A program made the position numbers and the translations under genes. The notes beneath the pieces were generated by a model that had not been told where the DNA came from, did no database searches, and was given only the letters and a program-made list of their open reading frames with translations. Below, one piece after another: positions 1 to 5,362 of a stretch of DNA of 9,417 nucleotides; within the stretch, counting starts at the first letter, position 1, and each line of letters begins with the position of its first letter. Location of the stretch: assembly GCA_949113215.1 (NCBI GenBank), contig CARZYU010000001.1, forward strand, positions 38,831-48,247, written 5' to 3'. This DNA is from an uncultured Bacilli bacterium (GTDB lineage Bacteria; Bacillota_I; Bacilli_A; RF39; UBA660).

Positions 1-36
1 TTTTTACTTATTTTATAGCAAAAAAGGGGAGAAAAC

Positions 37-60
37 AAAAAAAGAAGTCCAAAGGACTTA
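37..60 (-). terminator. Rho-independent terminator of the membrane-protein operon
   Basis: Read on the minus strand, the arms AAGTCC and GGACTT (54-59 and 45-50) enclose a 3-nt loop. They are followed within two bases by a run of seven T (43-37). The stop codon of the 113-residue protein gene (60-58) runs into the first arm. This is a short but typical intrinsic terminator and closes the two-gene operon read from 1127 to 58. Confidence 0.75.
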
Positions 61-399
61 TTTCTTTAATATTTCATGAATGGATTCCAAAAGATAGATC
101 ATATGACCAAAGCCATAGAAAAATAAAGAGAAAAGAAAAGTAATGGCCCAGGAAATGAGAGTGACAGCGATGTTGAACTCCGTTTCTTGGCAAGTACCAA
201 GAAAAGAAGAATACGTATCCTTACAAGCAGGAATCATATTTCCAAGAAAGATTCCTCCTATTAATCCAATGACAAAGACCGTAAGTGCAACAATTTGATA
301 AACATTTAATTTTTTCTTTCCTACGAATGTATCTGTGACAGTGGATAATCCAGGAAGATTTTTCTTCTCTCGATCAATTTCTTCAAACAAAGAACTCAT
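58..399 (-). CDS. Small two-TM membrane protein, function unknown
   Basis: The protein has 113 residues and I do not recognise its family. The start at 399 is chosen because AGGGGG lies 7 nt upstream. The frame is open further upstream, but only inside the preceding gene. Residues 1-33 are charged and cytoplasmic-looking, ending in a KKK patch at 28-30. A first membrane segment spans about 34-56. A short loop carries Cys59 and Cys70. A second segment spans about 77-98, followed by a short tail ending in KK. The positive-inside rule predicts both ends in the cytoplasm and the two-cysteine loop outside, where a disulfide is possible. Its ATG overlaps the TGA of the upstream membrane-protein gene (ATGA, 396-399), so translation is probably coupled and the two products may form a complex. 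That partnership is inferred from gene layout only. No catalytic motif is visible. Confidence 0.75.
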   Translation of the reverse strand: MSSLFEEIDREKKNLPGLSTVTDTFVGKKKLNVYQIVALTVFVIGLIGGIFLGNMIPACKDTYSSFLGTCQETEFNIAVTLISWAITFLFSLFFYGFGHMIYLLESIHEILKK

Positions 400-1127
400 T
401 TTGTTTCCCCCTTTCTCTTTTTCGATGTATTCTTTTTTTCCTCTTTGGCTACTTCTTCGGTACGAAGACCAGGAATCTCTCTCGTAGCTTCCCACTCCTC
501 CTCTTTTTCCTCAAGAGGTTGTTGTTCCTTTCTTTCTTGATATTCTTGATACAAATAAAGGTACCTTGCAAAACCAATCATATAGATGCATTCCATCAAT
601 TTCAATACCACATGATCAAATTCAATCGAATTGATCAATTCGATTACTAGGATAATAATATTAATAAACGACAGAGCCGTAAAAAATTGACCATTCTTAA
701 TCAAATGAAGCTGTAACCCTTCCAAATGGAACAACTCCCATATCTTCGTCTCTCTTAAAAGGACATAGCTCATATAAGTGAGTAATACAACATTCATGAT
801 CAAATGAAACAAAGTACCGAGACCAAAAAACTGAATCACATTCAAAATAGAACCAAACAGGACCAAAACTTCCAGGACAATTAAAATAACATTCATCAAT
901 TGAAAGTATCGTTTTCCTACCTTTGTTTTCAATAAAATAAAGTAGGTTAGAAAAAATACGTAAACAGTATTATAGTTAAACAAAGAACGAAGCATGTAAT
1001 CAATTCCCATTTGATGACGAATGGCAAAAGCCTGTGAAATAATCAAAATCAGAATTAAAACTCCAATCAACAAACTAGTTACAATATTCGCATCATCATA
1101 CCATTCTTTTTCTTTTCGATCGTTCAA
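396..1127 (-). CDS. Polytopic membrane protein with charged C-terminal tail, function unknown
   Basis: The protein has 243 residues and I do not recognise its family. The start is taken as TTG at 1127 because a full AAGGAGG (1142-1136) sits 8 nt upstream. The frame stays open to another TTG at 1190, but that one has no ribosome binding site and lies upstream of the likely promoter. Six hydrophobic segments are visible, at about residues 15-36, 50-66, 77-98, 100-124, 148-167 and 172-193. A highly charged tail (194-243) follows, first Glu-rich and then Lys-rich, ending in a basic KKRKGETK. The short charged N-terminus and the tail both suggest cytoplasmic ends. There is no transporter signature, kinase domain or conserved catalytic residue that I can identify. 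It is the first gene of a two-gene operon and overlaps the next by 4 nt. A pore, transporter or sensor membrane domain are all open possibilities. Confidence 0.75.
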   Translation of the reverse strand: MNDRKEKEWYDDANIVTSLLIGVLILILIISQAFAIRHQMGIDYMLRSLFNYNTVYVFFLTYFILLKTKVGKRYFQLMNVILIVLEVLVLFGSILNVIQFFGLGTLFHLIMNVVLLTYMSYVLLRETKIWELFHLEGLQLHLIKNGQFFTALSFINIIILVIELINSIEFDHVVLKLMECIYMIGFARYLYLYQEYQERKEQQPLEEKEEEWEATREIPGLRTEEVAKEEKKNTSKKRKGETK

Positions 1128-1135
1128 ATCAAACG

Positions 1136-1142
1136 CCTCCTT
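1136..1142 (-). promoter_or_regulatory. Strong RBS that fixes a TTG start
   Basis: On the minus strand, AAGGAGG at 1142-1136 is a full anti-Shine-Dalgarno match. Eight bases separate it from TTG at 1127-1125. No ATG or GTG lies at the right distance, so this site decides the start of the 243-residue membrane protein. Confidence 0.7.
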
Positions 1143-1150
1143 ACTTAAAA

Positions 1151-1179
1151 AGTATAACACAAATTTTTTCCCTTGAAAA
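1151..1179 (-). promoter_or_regulatory. Sigma-A-type promoter of the membrane-protein operon
   Basis: Minus-strand TTTTCA (1179-1174), a 17-nt spacer and TATACT (1156-1151) match a vegetative promoter with a weak -35 and a good -10. Transcription would begin near 1144, just upstream of the AAGGAGG at 1142-1136, giving a very short leader. Confidence 0.55.
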
Positions 1180-1188
1180 ACGTTTTCC

Positions 1189-1230
1189 AAAGAGGATTTC
1201 CTTTTCTATTTTAAGAAATTGATCCTCTTT
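1189..1230. repeat. Inverted repeat between divergent genes
   Basis: AAAGAGGAT (1189-1197) and ATCCTCTTT (1222-1230) form a perfect 9-bp inverted repeat around a 24-nt AT-rich spacer. The right arm runs into five T on the plus strand, but no plus-strand gene precedes it in the window. A terminator role is therefore unlikely unless it acts on antisense transcripts. It lies upstream of both divergent promoters (1151-1179 minus, 1253-1281 plus), so it could equally be an operator or chance. A second imperfect inverted repeat, TTATACC-G-AAAA (1231-1242) against TTTTGGTATAA (1270-1280), overlaps the der -10. Confidence 0.35.
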
Positions 1231-1252
1231 TTATACCGAAAAGTTCTTCACC

Positions 1253-1281
1253 TTGTAGGATGAAAGAAATTTTGGTATAAT
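1253..1281 (+). promoter_or_regulatory. Sigma-A promoter of der, extended -10
   Basis: TATAAT (1276-1281) is a consensus -10. It is preceded by TG at 1273-1274, which gives the extended TGnTATAAT form. With a 17-nt spacer the -35 would be TTGTAG (1253-1258), which matches only in TTG; the extended -10 would compensate. The predicted start near 1288 gives a leader of about 18 nt before the der ATG. Confidence 0.65.
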
Positions 1282-1305
1282 ACAGCTAGATTGGAGGGGC
1301 TCTCT

Positions 1306-2616
1306 ATGAAATTACCTGTAGTAGCATTAGTAGGTCGACCAAATGTTGGAAAAAGTACACTGTTCAATAAAATAGTAGGTAAAAAAATGGCAATCATCGA
1401 AGATACTCCTGGTGTTACCAGAGATCGTCTCTATAGTGAAGCAACCTATCAAAATTATTCTTTCCGTTTGATCGATACGGGTGGAATTGATTTAGAAAAC
1501 GCCACCTTCAACGAGGAAATTAGAGCCCAGGCAGAAATTGCCATCCTAGAAGCCGATGTCATTGTCTTTCTAGTAGATGGAAAAGAGGGACTCACTCAAA
1601 ATGATTATGCCGTGCGAGATCTTTTACGAAAAACCAAGAAAAAAGTAATTGTTGCTATCAATAAAGTAGACAACAAACAAGCAGAGAATAATCTTTATGA
1701 CTTTTATGAATTGGGTTTTGATACTTATATTCCCATTAGCAGTATTCACAACACTGGTTTTGTCGAACTGATGGATACCATCACCATGGACTTTCCTAAA
1801 AGAGAACAAGAAACAGTCGATGAAAGGTTAAAATTTTGTATCATTGGAAGACCGAATGTCGGAAAAAGTAGTCTTACGAACGCGCTTTTAAACGAAGAAC
1901 GAGTGGTCGTCAGTAACATTGCGGGAACTACCCGAGACTCCATCGATACTGTATTCAAATACAACCAAGAAGAATATGTTGTAATCGATACCGCTGGAAT
2001 GCGTAAAAAAGGGAAAATATTTGAATCGATTGAAAAGTACAGCCTGATTCGTTCCCTGTCCGCGATCGATCGAAGTGATATCTGTCTTGTCGTTATCAAC
2101 GCAGAAGAGGGAATCAAAGAACACGACAAGCACATCGCTGGTTATGCCATCGAAAAAGGAAAAGGACTCATCTTTGTCGTCAATAAATGGGACACCGTCA
2201 GAGAAGAAACGATCAAAGATTATACTCGCCTCATGCGAAGTGAATTTCAATTTGCTACCTATGCCCCCATTGTCTTTTTATCGGCCTTAACAAAAAAAAG
2301 ATTATCGACATTAATGCCTGAAATTATCAAGGTTGGAGAAAACATCAAACGCGAAATCAAAACGAGCATCTTAAACAATGTCATCTTAGATGCCTATCAA
2401 TTGAATCCCCCTCCTAGTTATAAAACAAACCGCTTGAAGATTTATTTTGCCAGTCAAACAGGAGTGAAACCACCAAAATTTACCCTGCGAGTCAACAATA
2501 AAAAACTAGTTCACTTCTCTTACGAAAGATACTTAGAAAATCAACTAAGAGAAAACTTCGAACTAGAGGGAACTCCCATTACCATCCAATTTAAGAACAG
2601 GAGTGATAACGAATGA
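1306..2616 (+). CDS. der: Ribosome-assembly GTPase Der (EngA)
   Basis: Der is an essential tandem GTPase that acts in maturation of the 50S ribosomal subunit. The protein has 436 residues, the usual Bacilli length. The first G domain shows GRPNVGKST (10-18), TRD (38-40), DTGG (57-60) and NKVD (119-122). The second shows GRPNVGKSS (181-189), TTRD (208-211), DTAG (228-231) and NKWD (293-296). The remaining C-terminal part (about 350-436), containing LNPPPSYKT and a basic surface, fits the KH-like RNA-binding domain. The ATG at 1306 is chosen because GGAGGGG (1293-1299) lies 6 nt upstream. A TTG at 1291 is in frame but overlaps that ribosome binding site. The gene is first in its operon under an extended -10 promoter, and its TGA overlaps the next ATG (2613-2616). 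All GTP-binding motifs are intact. Confidence 0.97.
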   Translation: MKLPVVALVGRPNVGKSTLFNKIVGKKMAIIEDTPGVTRDRLYSEATYQNYSFRLIDTGGIDLENATFNEEIRAQAEIAILEADVIVFLVDGKEGLTQNDYAVRDLLRKTKKKVIVAINKVDNKQAENNLYDFYELGFDTYIPISSIHNTGFVELMDTITMDFPKREQETVDERLKFCIIGRPNVGKSSLTNALLNEERVVVSNIAGTTRDSIDTVFKYNQEEYVVIDTAGMRKKGKIFESIEKYSLIRSLSAIDRSDICLVVINAEEGIKEHDKHIAGYAIEKGKGLIFVVNKWDTVREETIKDYTRLMRSEFQFATYAPIVFLSALTKKRLSTLMPEIIKVGENIKREIKTSILNNVILDAYQLNPPPSYKTNRLKIYFASQTGVKPPKFTLRVNNKKLVHFSYERYLENQLRENFELEGTPITIQFKNRSDNE

Positions 2617-2795
2617 TAAATCAGAATTTCTTCCGAAGAATGAATCCGGAAACCGAAGAAGAAGGTTTAGATAGAGCTGCGGAAGTATTAGAAAGGCGTT
2701 ATCAAAATAAAGAAATTACGTTAGAGCAATACAAAGCACAAGCGATGGAAATCAGAAGAAAAAGAGAACAACTCCAAAAAAGAAGGGCGAACTAA
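2613..2795 (+). CDS. Small SHOCT-like helical protein coupled to der
   Basis: The protein has 60 residues. Its middle part, roughly residues 20-45, reads as LERRYQNKEITLEQYKAQ. This resembles the SHOCT (short C-terminal) domain pattern, a leucine-rich helix, a short 'GxIT' type turn and then EE/EQ-Y-K. The assignment is by eye and tentative. It is strongly charged and mostly helical, with a basic end (RRKREQLQKRRAN) that could bind nucleic acid or ribosomes. It has no signal peptide or membrane segment. AGGAG (2599-2603) lies 9 nt before the ATG, and the ATG overlaps the TGA of der. It is therefore very likely translated together with Der and may act with it, for example in ribosome assembly, although this is only a contextual inference. 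A strong terminator follows at 2807. Confidence 0.75.
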   Translation: MINQNFFRRMNPETEEEGLDRAAEVLERRYQNKEITLEQYKAQAMEIRRKREQLQKRRAN

Positions 2796-2797
2796 CA

Positions 2798-2826
2798 ACA
2801 CAATCTATCTCCTCTTACATATACTA
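2798..2826 (+). promoter_or_regulatory. Possible sporulation-sigma promoter in the terminator loop
   Basis: CATATACTA (2818-2826) fits the mother-cell -10 patterns CATAnnnTA (sigma-K) and, with one mismatch, CATACAnT (sigma-E). An AC at 2800-2801, 16 nt upstream, could be the minimal sigma-K -35. No good sigma-E or sigma-A -35 is present. Initiation would fall near 2832, inside the downstream hairpin arm, so the transcript would lack the upstream arm and have a free ribosome binding site. The match is short and the call is tentative. Confidence 0.4.
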
Positions 2827-2846
2827 AGGTAGGAGGAGATTTTTTT
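2807..2846 (+). terminator. Terminator of the der operon, overlapping the next gene's RBS
   Basis: ATCTCCTCTTAC (2807-2818) pairs completely with GTAGGAGGAGAT (2829-2840), 12 bp with one U-G pair, around a 10-nt loop. A T run at 2840-2846 follows. The downstream arm contains GGAGGAG, the ribosome binding site of the gene starting at 2847. Any transcript that reads through from der would have this ribosome binding site closed in the hairpin. Confidence 0.8.
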
Positions 2847-3086
2847 ATGTTTGGAGATTCTTTTTTTCAAAAGGTGGAAAAGAAAACAAATGTCAATAAA
2901 GACACCATCATCTCTTTGGCTTCCAAGTTACAAAAATCAGATATGAAAGACGAAAAAGTCCTCAAGGATCTAGTTCAAGAAATTGGAGCCATTACTGGAA
3001 AAGAAGTCAGTAACGAAAAACAAGAAAAAATAGTCAATGCTATTTTAAAGGATAACGTTCCAAAGGATATCGATAAAATGTTTTAA
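2847..3086 (+). CDS. spoVIF: Stage VI sporulation protein F-like protein
   Basis: The protein has 79 residues, close to the size of the small SpoVIF family. The family pattern is recognisable throughout: FFQKVEKKTNV near the N-terminus, ISLASKLQ, a DEK-L-LVQEIG stretch, the middle GKEVS, and the end EKIVNAILKDNVPKDID. In B. subtilis SpoVIF is made late in the mother cell and is needed for proper spore coat assembly and resistance. It has no signal peptide or membrane segment and is likely cytoplasmic, helical and charged. GGAGGAG (2832-2838) lies 8 nt before the ATG. It is a single-gene unit between two terminators. It sits directly upstream of spoIVA, another coat-assembly gene, which supports the assignment. 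Its expression is probably insulated from the der operon by the hairpin that contains its ribosome binding site. Confidence 0.8.
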   Translation: MFGDSFFQKVEKKTNVNKDTIISLASKLQKSDMKDEKVLKDLVQEIGAITGKEVSNEKQEKIVNAILKDNVPKDIDKMF

Positions 3087-3087
3087 C

Positions 3088-3112
3088 AAGAGTAAATATT
3101 TGCTCTTTTTTT
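3088..3112 (+). terminator. Terminator after spoVIF
   Basis: AAGAG (3088-3092) pairs with CTCTT (3103-3107). The intervening AT-rich bases extend the stem through a T-G pair and AAAT/ATTT. A run of seven T (3106-3112) follows. It lies 2 nt after the spoVIF stop codon and separates spoVIF from spoIVA transcription. Confidence 0.7.
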
Positions 3113-3139
3113 CATATTCGGGGAATTTTGACATAGAGT
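3112..3139 (+). promoter_or_regulatory. Sigma-E-like promoter of spoIVA
   Basis: TCATATT (3112-3118), a 13-nt spacer and CATAGAGT (3132-3139) resemble the sigma-E elements (-35 kTcATATt, -10 CATACAnT), with a single clear mismatch in the -10. spoIVA of B. subtilis is transcribed by sigma-E in the mother cell. Initiation near 3146 would leave about 25 nt of leader carrying AAGGTGA (3158-3164). TTGACA at 3128-3133 looks like a sigma-A -35 but has no matching -10. Confidence 0.55.
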
Positions 3140-3170
3140 TAAATGAAAACAAAGGAAAAGGTGAGAAAAG

Positions 3171-4646
3171 GTGGAAAAATACGAAATTATCAAGAACATC
3201 GCAGAAAGAACAGGAGGAGACATCTATTTAGGTGTTGTAGGTGCCGTCAGAACGGGAAAAAGTACCTTTATCAAAAAAGTAATTGAAAACCTCGTCGTAC
3301 CAAACATCGAAGATGAATATGAACGAAAAAGAGCACTCGATGAAATTCCGCAAAGTGCCCAAGGAAAGACGATTATGACAACGGAACCAAAATTCGTTCC
3401 AAATCATGCAGCTAAAGTTAAAATCGACGACTTCGACTGCAATATTCGATTGATTGATTGTGTAGGATACGTCATTGATAACGCCAAAGGAATCGAAGAT
3501 GAGAATGGACCACGTATGGTAAAAACACCTTGGTATGACGATGAAATCCCTTTCGTCGAAGCAGCAGAACTTGGTACCGAAAAAGTAATCAAAGATCACT
3601 CCACCATTGGAATTGTCGTAACAACCGACGGATCCATTGGGGAATTCGATCGGAAAGACTATTTAGAAGCAGAAGCAAAAGTAGTAGGAGAATTAAAAGA
3701 AATTGGAAAGCCCTTTATCGTCGTCTTAAACTCAACCCACCCAATGCTTCCAGAAACAGAACGATTAGCCGAAAGCCTTCACGAAGAATATCAGGTTCCA
3801 GTTCTTCCTATGAACATTGATACCATGGGAGAAAAGGATATCTATGGTATTTTGAGAGAAGCACTTTATGAATTCCCTGTTTTGGAAGTTAAAATTAATA
3901 TGCCTGAATGGATTGCCATTTTAAATGCCGATCATCCAGTCAAAAAAGCCTATATCAATAGCATTCGCGAAAGTGTTGTCGAGGTAGATAAATTGAGGGA
4001 TGTCGAAACCATTACCAAACATTTCTTAGACAATGACAGCATTGAAAAGGCTTATCTATCCGAAGTGGATCCCTCGACAGGTGTTGTTACAGTAAACTTA
4101 ACCGCACCAATTGATTTATACAATAAAGTGTTAACCGACATCATTAAAATTGATGTTACGAACAAAGCAGAACTCCTTTCATTGTTCCAAGAATTCAATG
4201 AAGCAAAAAGAGAATATGACCAAATCAAATATGCTCTTAAAATGGTAAAACAAACAGGTTATGGAGTTGCAACTCCAACACTCGATGATATGAAACTAGA
4301 CACCCCAGAAATTATCAAACAAGGTTCCCGTTATGGTGTCAAATTAAAGGCGGTCGCACCAAGCATTCACATGATAAGAGTCGATGTTCAAAGTACGTTT
4401 GAACCAATCATTGGCAGTGAAGTACAAAGTAAAGAACTCATTGATTACTTGATGAAAGATTACGAAAGTGAACCAGGAAACATCTGGAAAAGCGAAATCT
4501 TTGGTCGCAGTTTAGACGTCATCGTTCAAGAAGGAATTCAATCGAAAATCAATCTAATGCCAGATAACATTCGTTATAAATTACAGCAAACATTATCCAA
4601 AGTAGTCAATAAAGGTTCCAGCAATATGATTGCCATTGTATTATAA
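3171..4646 (+). CDS. spoIVA: Stage IV sporulation protein A, spore coat ATPase
   Basis: SpoIVA polymerises with ATP hydrolysis on the outer forespore membrane and forms the basement layer of the spore coat; it is also needed for the cortex. The protein has 491 residues, against 492 in B. subtilis. The N-terminal P-loop domain shows GAVRTGKST (24-32, Lys30). The paired sensor threonines Thr70 and Thr71 lie in the MTTEPKF segment. The Walker B region is LIDCVGY, with Asp96 corresponding to the known Asp97. A long middle domain follows, and the C-terminus ends in the hydrophobic NMIAIVL, as in the family. The start is GTG at 3171, supported by AAGGTGA 6 nt upstream. The gene stands alone between a sigma-E-like promoter and a terminator. 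All known ATPase residues are present, so a working protein and a spore-forming host are expected. Confidence 0.97.
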   Translation: MEKYEIIKNIAERTGGDIYLGVVGAVRTGKSTFIKKVIENLVVPNIEDEYERKRALDEIPQSAQGKTIMTTEPKFVPNHAAKVKIDDFDCNIRLIDCVGYVIDNAKGIEDENGPRMVKTPWYDDEIPFVEAAELGTEKVIKDHSTIGIVVTTDGSIGEFDRKDYLEAEAKVVGELKEIGKPFIVVLNSTHPMLPETERLAESLHEEYQVPVLPMNIDTMGEKDIYGILREALYEFPVLEVKINMPEWIAILNADHPVKKAYINSIRESVVEVDKLRDVETITKHFLDNDSIEKAYLSEVDPSTGVVTVNLTAPIDLYNKVLTDIIKIDVTNKAELLSLFQEFNEAKREYDQIKYALKMVKQTGYGVATPTLDDMKLDTPEIIKQGSRYGVKLKAVAPSIHMIRVDVQSTFEPIIGSEVQSKELIDYLMKDYESEPGNIWKSEIFGRSLDVIVQEGIQSKINLMPDNIRYKLQQTLSKVVNKGSSNMIAIVL

Positions 4647-4673
4647 AAAGAAGAAATTATTTTCTTCTTTTTT
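4647..4673 (+). terminator. Terminator of spoIVA
   Basis: AAAGAAGAAA (4647-4656) pairs perfectly with TTTCTTCTTT (4661-4670) around a 4-nt loop, and the T run continues to 4673. It begins directly after the spoIVA stop codon. The A-rich 5' arm could make it work for minus-strand transcripts too, but none is expected here. Confidence 0.75.
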
Positions 4674-4710
4674 CATCGTAGAAACAGTAAAATAATTATA
4701 GATAATATAT

Positions 4711-4743
4711 GTATAATATGTTGATACTATACACATAATATGT
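4711..4743. promoter_or_regulatory. Repeated operator-like sites of the toxin-antitoxin operon
   Basis: The sequence ATAATATGTT occurs at 4713-4722 and again at 4735-4744, 22 bp apart, which is about two helical turns. The second copy is centred in ACATA-A-TATGT (4733-4743), an 11-bp palindrome that runs into the -10 hexamer. The first, GTATAATATGT (4711-4721), is a less symmetric version ending at the -35. This fits autorepression by a dimeric ribbon-helix-helix antitoxin, but the region is very AT-rich, so some repetition is expected by chance. Confidence 0.5.
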
Positions 4744-4749
4744 TATAAT
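4721..4749 (+). promoter_or_regulatory. Sigma-A promoter of the toxin-antitoxin operon
   Basis: TTGATA (4721-4726), a 17-nt spacer and TATAAT (4744-4749), with TG at 4741-4742 making an extended -10, form the best vegetative promoter in the window. Initiation near 4756 gives a short leader with AAGGAG (4760-4765). The operator-like repeats overlap both hexamers. Confidence 0.75.
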
Positions 4750-4773
4750 AAATGCAGAAAAGGAGATGAGAAA

Positions 4774-5061
4774 ATGGCAAGCTTAACAACACCCCTCAAC
4801 GTGAACGTTGATAAAAAAACAAAAGAAGAAGCAACAACCATTCTAAAAGGTCTAGGATTAAACATGTCTACAGCCATCAATATGTTTTTGGCCCAAATCG
4901 TCAAAAAAGATGGTATCCCCTTTGAAGTAGTCAATCCAAAACCAAATAGAGAAATGATTCGTGCACTAAAAGAAGCGGAAAAAATAACAAGAGAAAAAAC
5001 AGGCTCAACTGGTTACCATGATGTACATAAAATGTTTGAGGATATTTTGAATGAGGATTAG
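4774..5061 (+). CDS. RelB/DinJ-family antitoxin
   Basis: The protein has 95 residues. The N-terminal part (about 5-50) is a ribbon-helix-helix DNA-binding domain: LNVNVDKKTKEEA, then ILKGLGLNMSTAINMFLAQIV, then GIPFEV. This is the characteristic DinJ/RelB pattern. The C-terminal part is charged and would wrap around and neutralise the toxin, ending with a conserved-looking HKMFEDIL. AAGGAG lies 8 nt before the ATG. The stop codon lies inside the toxin gene, an 11-bp overlap. The antitoxin is expected to bind the repeats at 4711-4743 and repress its own operon together with the toxin. It is slightly longer than E. coli DinJ (86 residues). Whether it also regulates other genes cannot be told. 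Confidence 0.9.
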   Translation: MASLTTPLNVNVDKKTKEEATTILKGLGLNMSTAINMFLAQIVKKDGIPFEVVNPKPNREMIRALKEAEKITREKTGSTGYHDVHKMFEDILNED

Positions 5062-5362
5062 TACAGCAACGAAGACTATTTTAGAAGTACATTCTACTTC
5101 CACATTTAAAAAACAGTTAAAAAAGTTATACAAACAAGGAAAAGATATTAATAAATTAGAAACTATTGTTACTAAATTAGCAAATAAAGAACCATTAGAG
5201 CCACGTTATAAAAACCATTCCTTAGTAAATGACAAATACTATCATCATTGTGGAGAGTGTCATATAGAACCAGACTGGTTGTTGGTTTACCAATATCATG
5301 AACAAAAACTTATCCTTTTATTAGTAAATACTGGAAGTCATAGTGAAGTATTAAACAAGTAA
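5051..5362 (+). CDS. YafQ-family mRNA interferase toxin
   Basis: The protein has 103 residues and the RelE/YafQ fold pattern: an N-terminal basic helix region (FKKQLKKLYKQGKDINKLE), then LEPRYKNH, CHIEPDWLLVY and TGSHSEVL. By alignment with E. coli YafQ, the catalytic residues are present: His56 (YafQ His50), His71 (His63), Asp75 (Asp67), Trp76 and His97 (His87). Leu101 takes the place of YafQ Phe91. Such toxins cleave mRNA on the ribosome and slow growth when free of antitoxin. The ATG at 5051 overlaps the antitoxin gene by 11 bp, and GAGGA (5038-5042) lies 8 nt upstream. The N-terminus is about ten residues longer than in typical homologues, so a later start is possible. The 3' end overlaps the opposing 172-residue gene by 25 bp. 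Confidence 0.9.
   Translation: MRISTATKTILEVHSTSTFKKQLKKLYKQGKDINKLETIVTKLANKEPLEPRYKNHSLVNDKYYHHCGECHIEPDWLLVYQYHEQKLILLLVNTGSHSEVLNK

Noticed and set aside
400..495. Longer N-terminus for the 113-residue membrane protein
   Set aside because: The extension would overlap the charged tail of the upstream gene by about 100 bp. The ATG at 399 has a good ribosome binding site and the typical ATGA coupling.
1128..1190. Longer N-terminus (TTG at 1190) for the 243-residue membrane protein
   Set aside because: There is no ribosome binding site before it, and the likely promoter -35 and -10 lie inside this stretch. A full AAGGAGG supports the TTG at 1127.
1291..1305. Upstream TTG start for der adding five residues
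   Set aside because: The TTG and the following codons contain the GGAGGGG ribosome binding site for the ATG at 1306, and the ATG version has the normal family length.
1746..2290. Open frames on either strand inside der
   Set aside because: They are alternative frames of a strongly conserved gene and have no ribosome binding sites or recognisable protein character.
2850..2900. spoVIF-like gene as part of the der operon
   Set aside because: A strong terminator lies between them, and its stem would hide the ribosome binding site in read-through RNA.
3120..3133. Sigma-A promoter for spoIVA using TTGACA (3128-3133)
   Set aside because: No TATAAT-like hexamer lies 16-18 nt downstream; the sigma-E reading explains the region better.
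3228..3599. Minus-strand open frames inside spoIVA
   Set aside because: They mirror the conserved ATPase domain codons. No start signal or protein family resemblance was seen.
4681..4720. Insertion-sequence end or attachment site next to the toxin-antitoxin module
   Set aside because: The stretch is simply AT-rich. No terminal inverted repeats, target duplication or transposase fragment could be seen.
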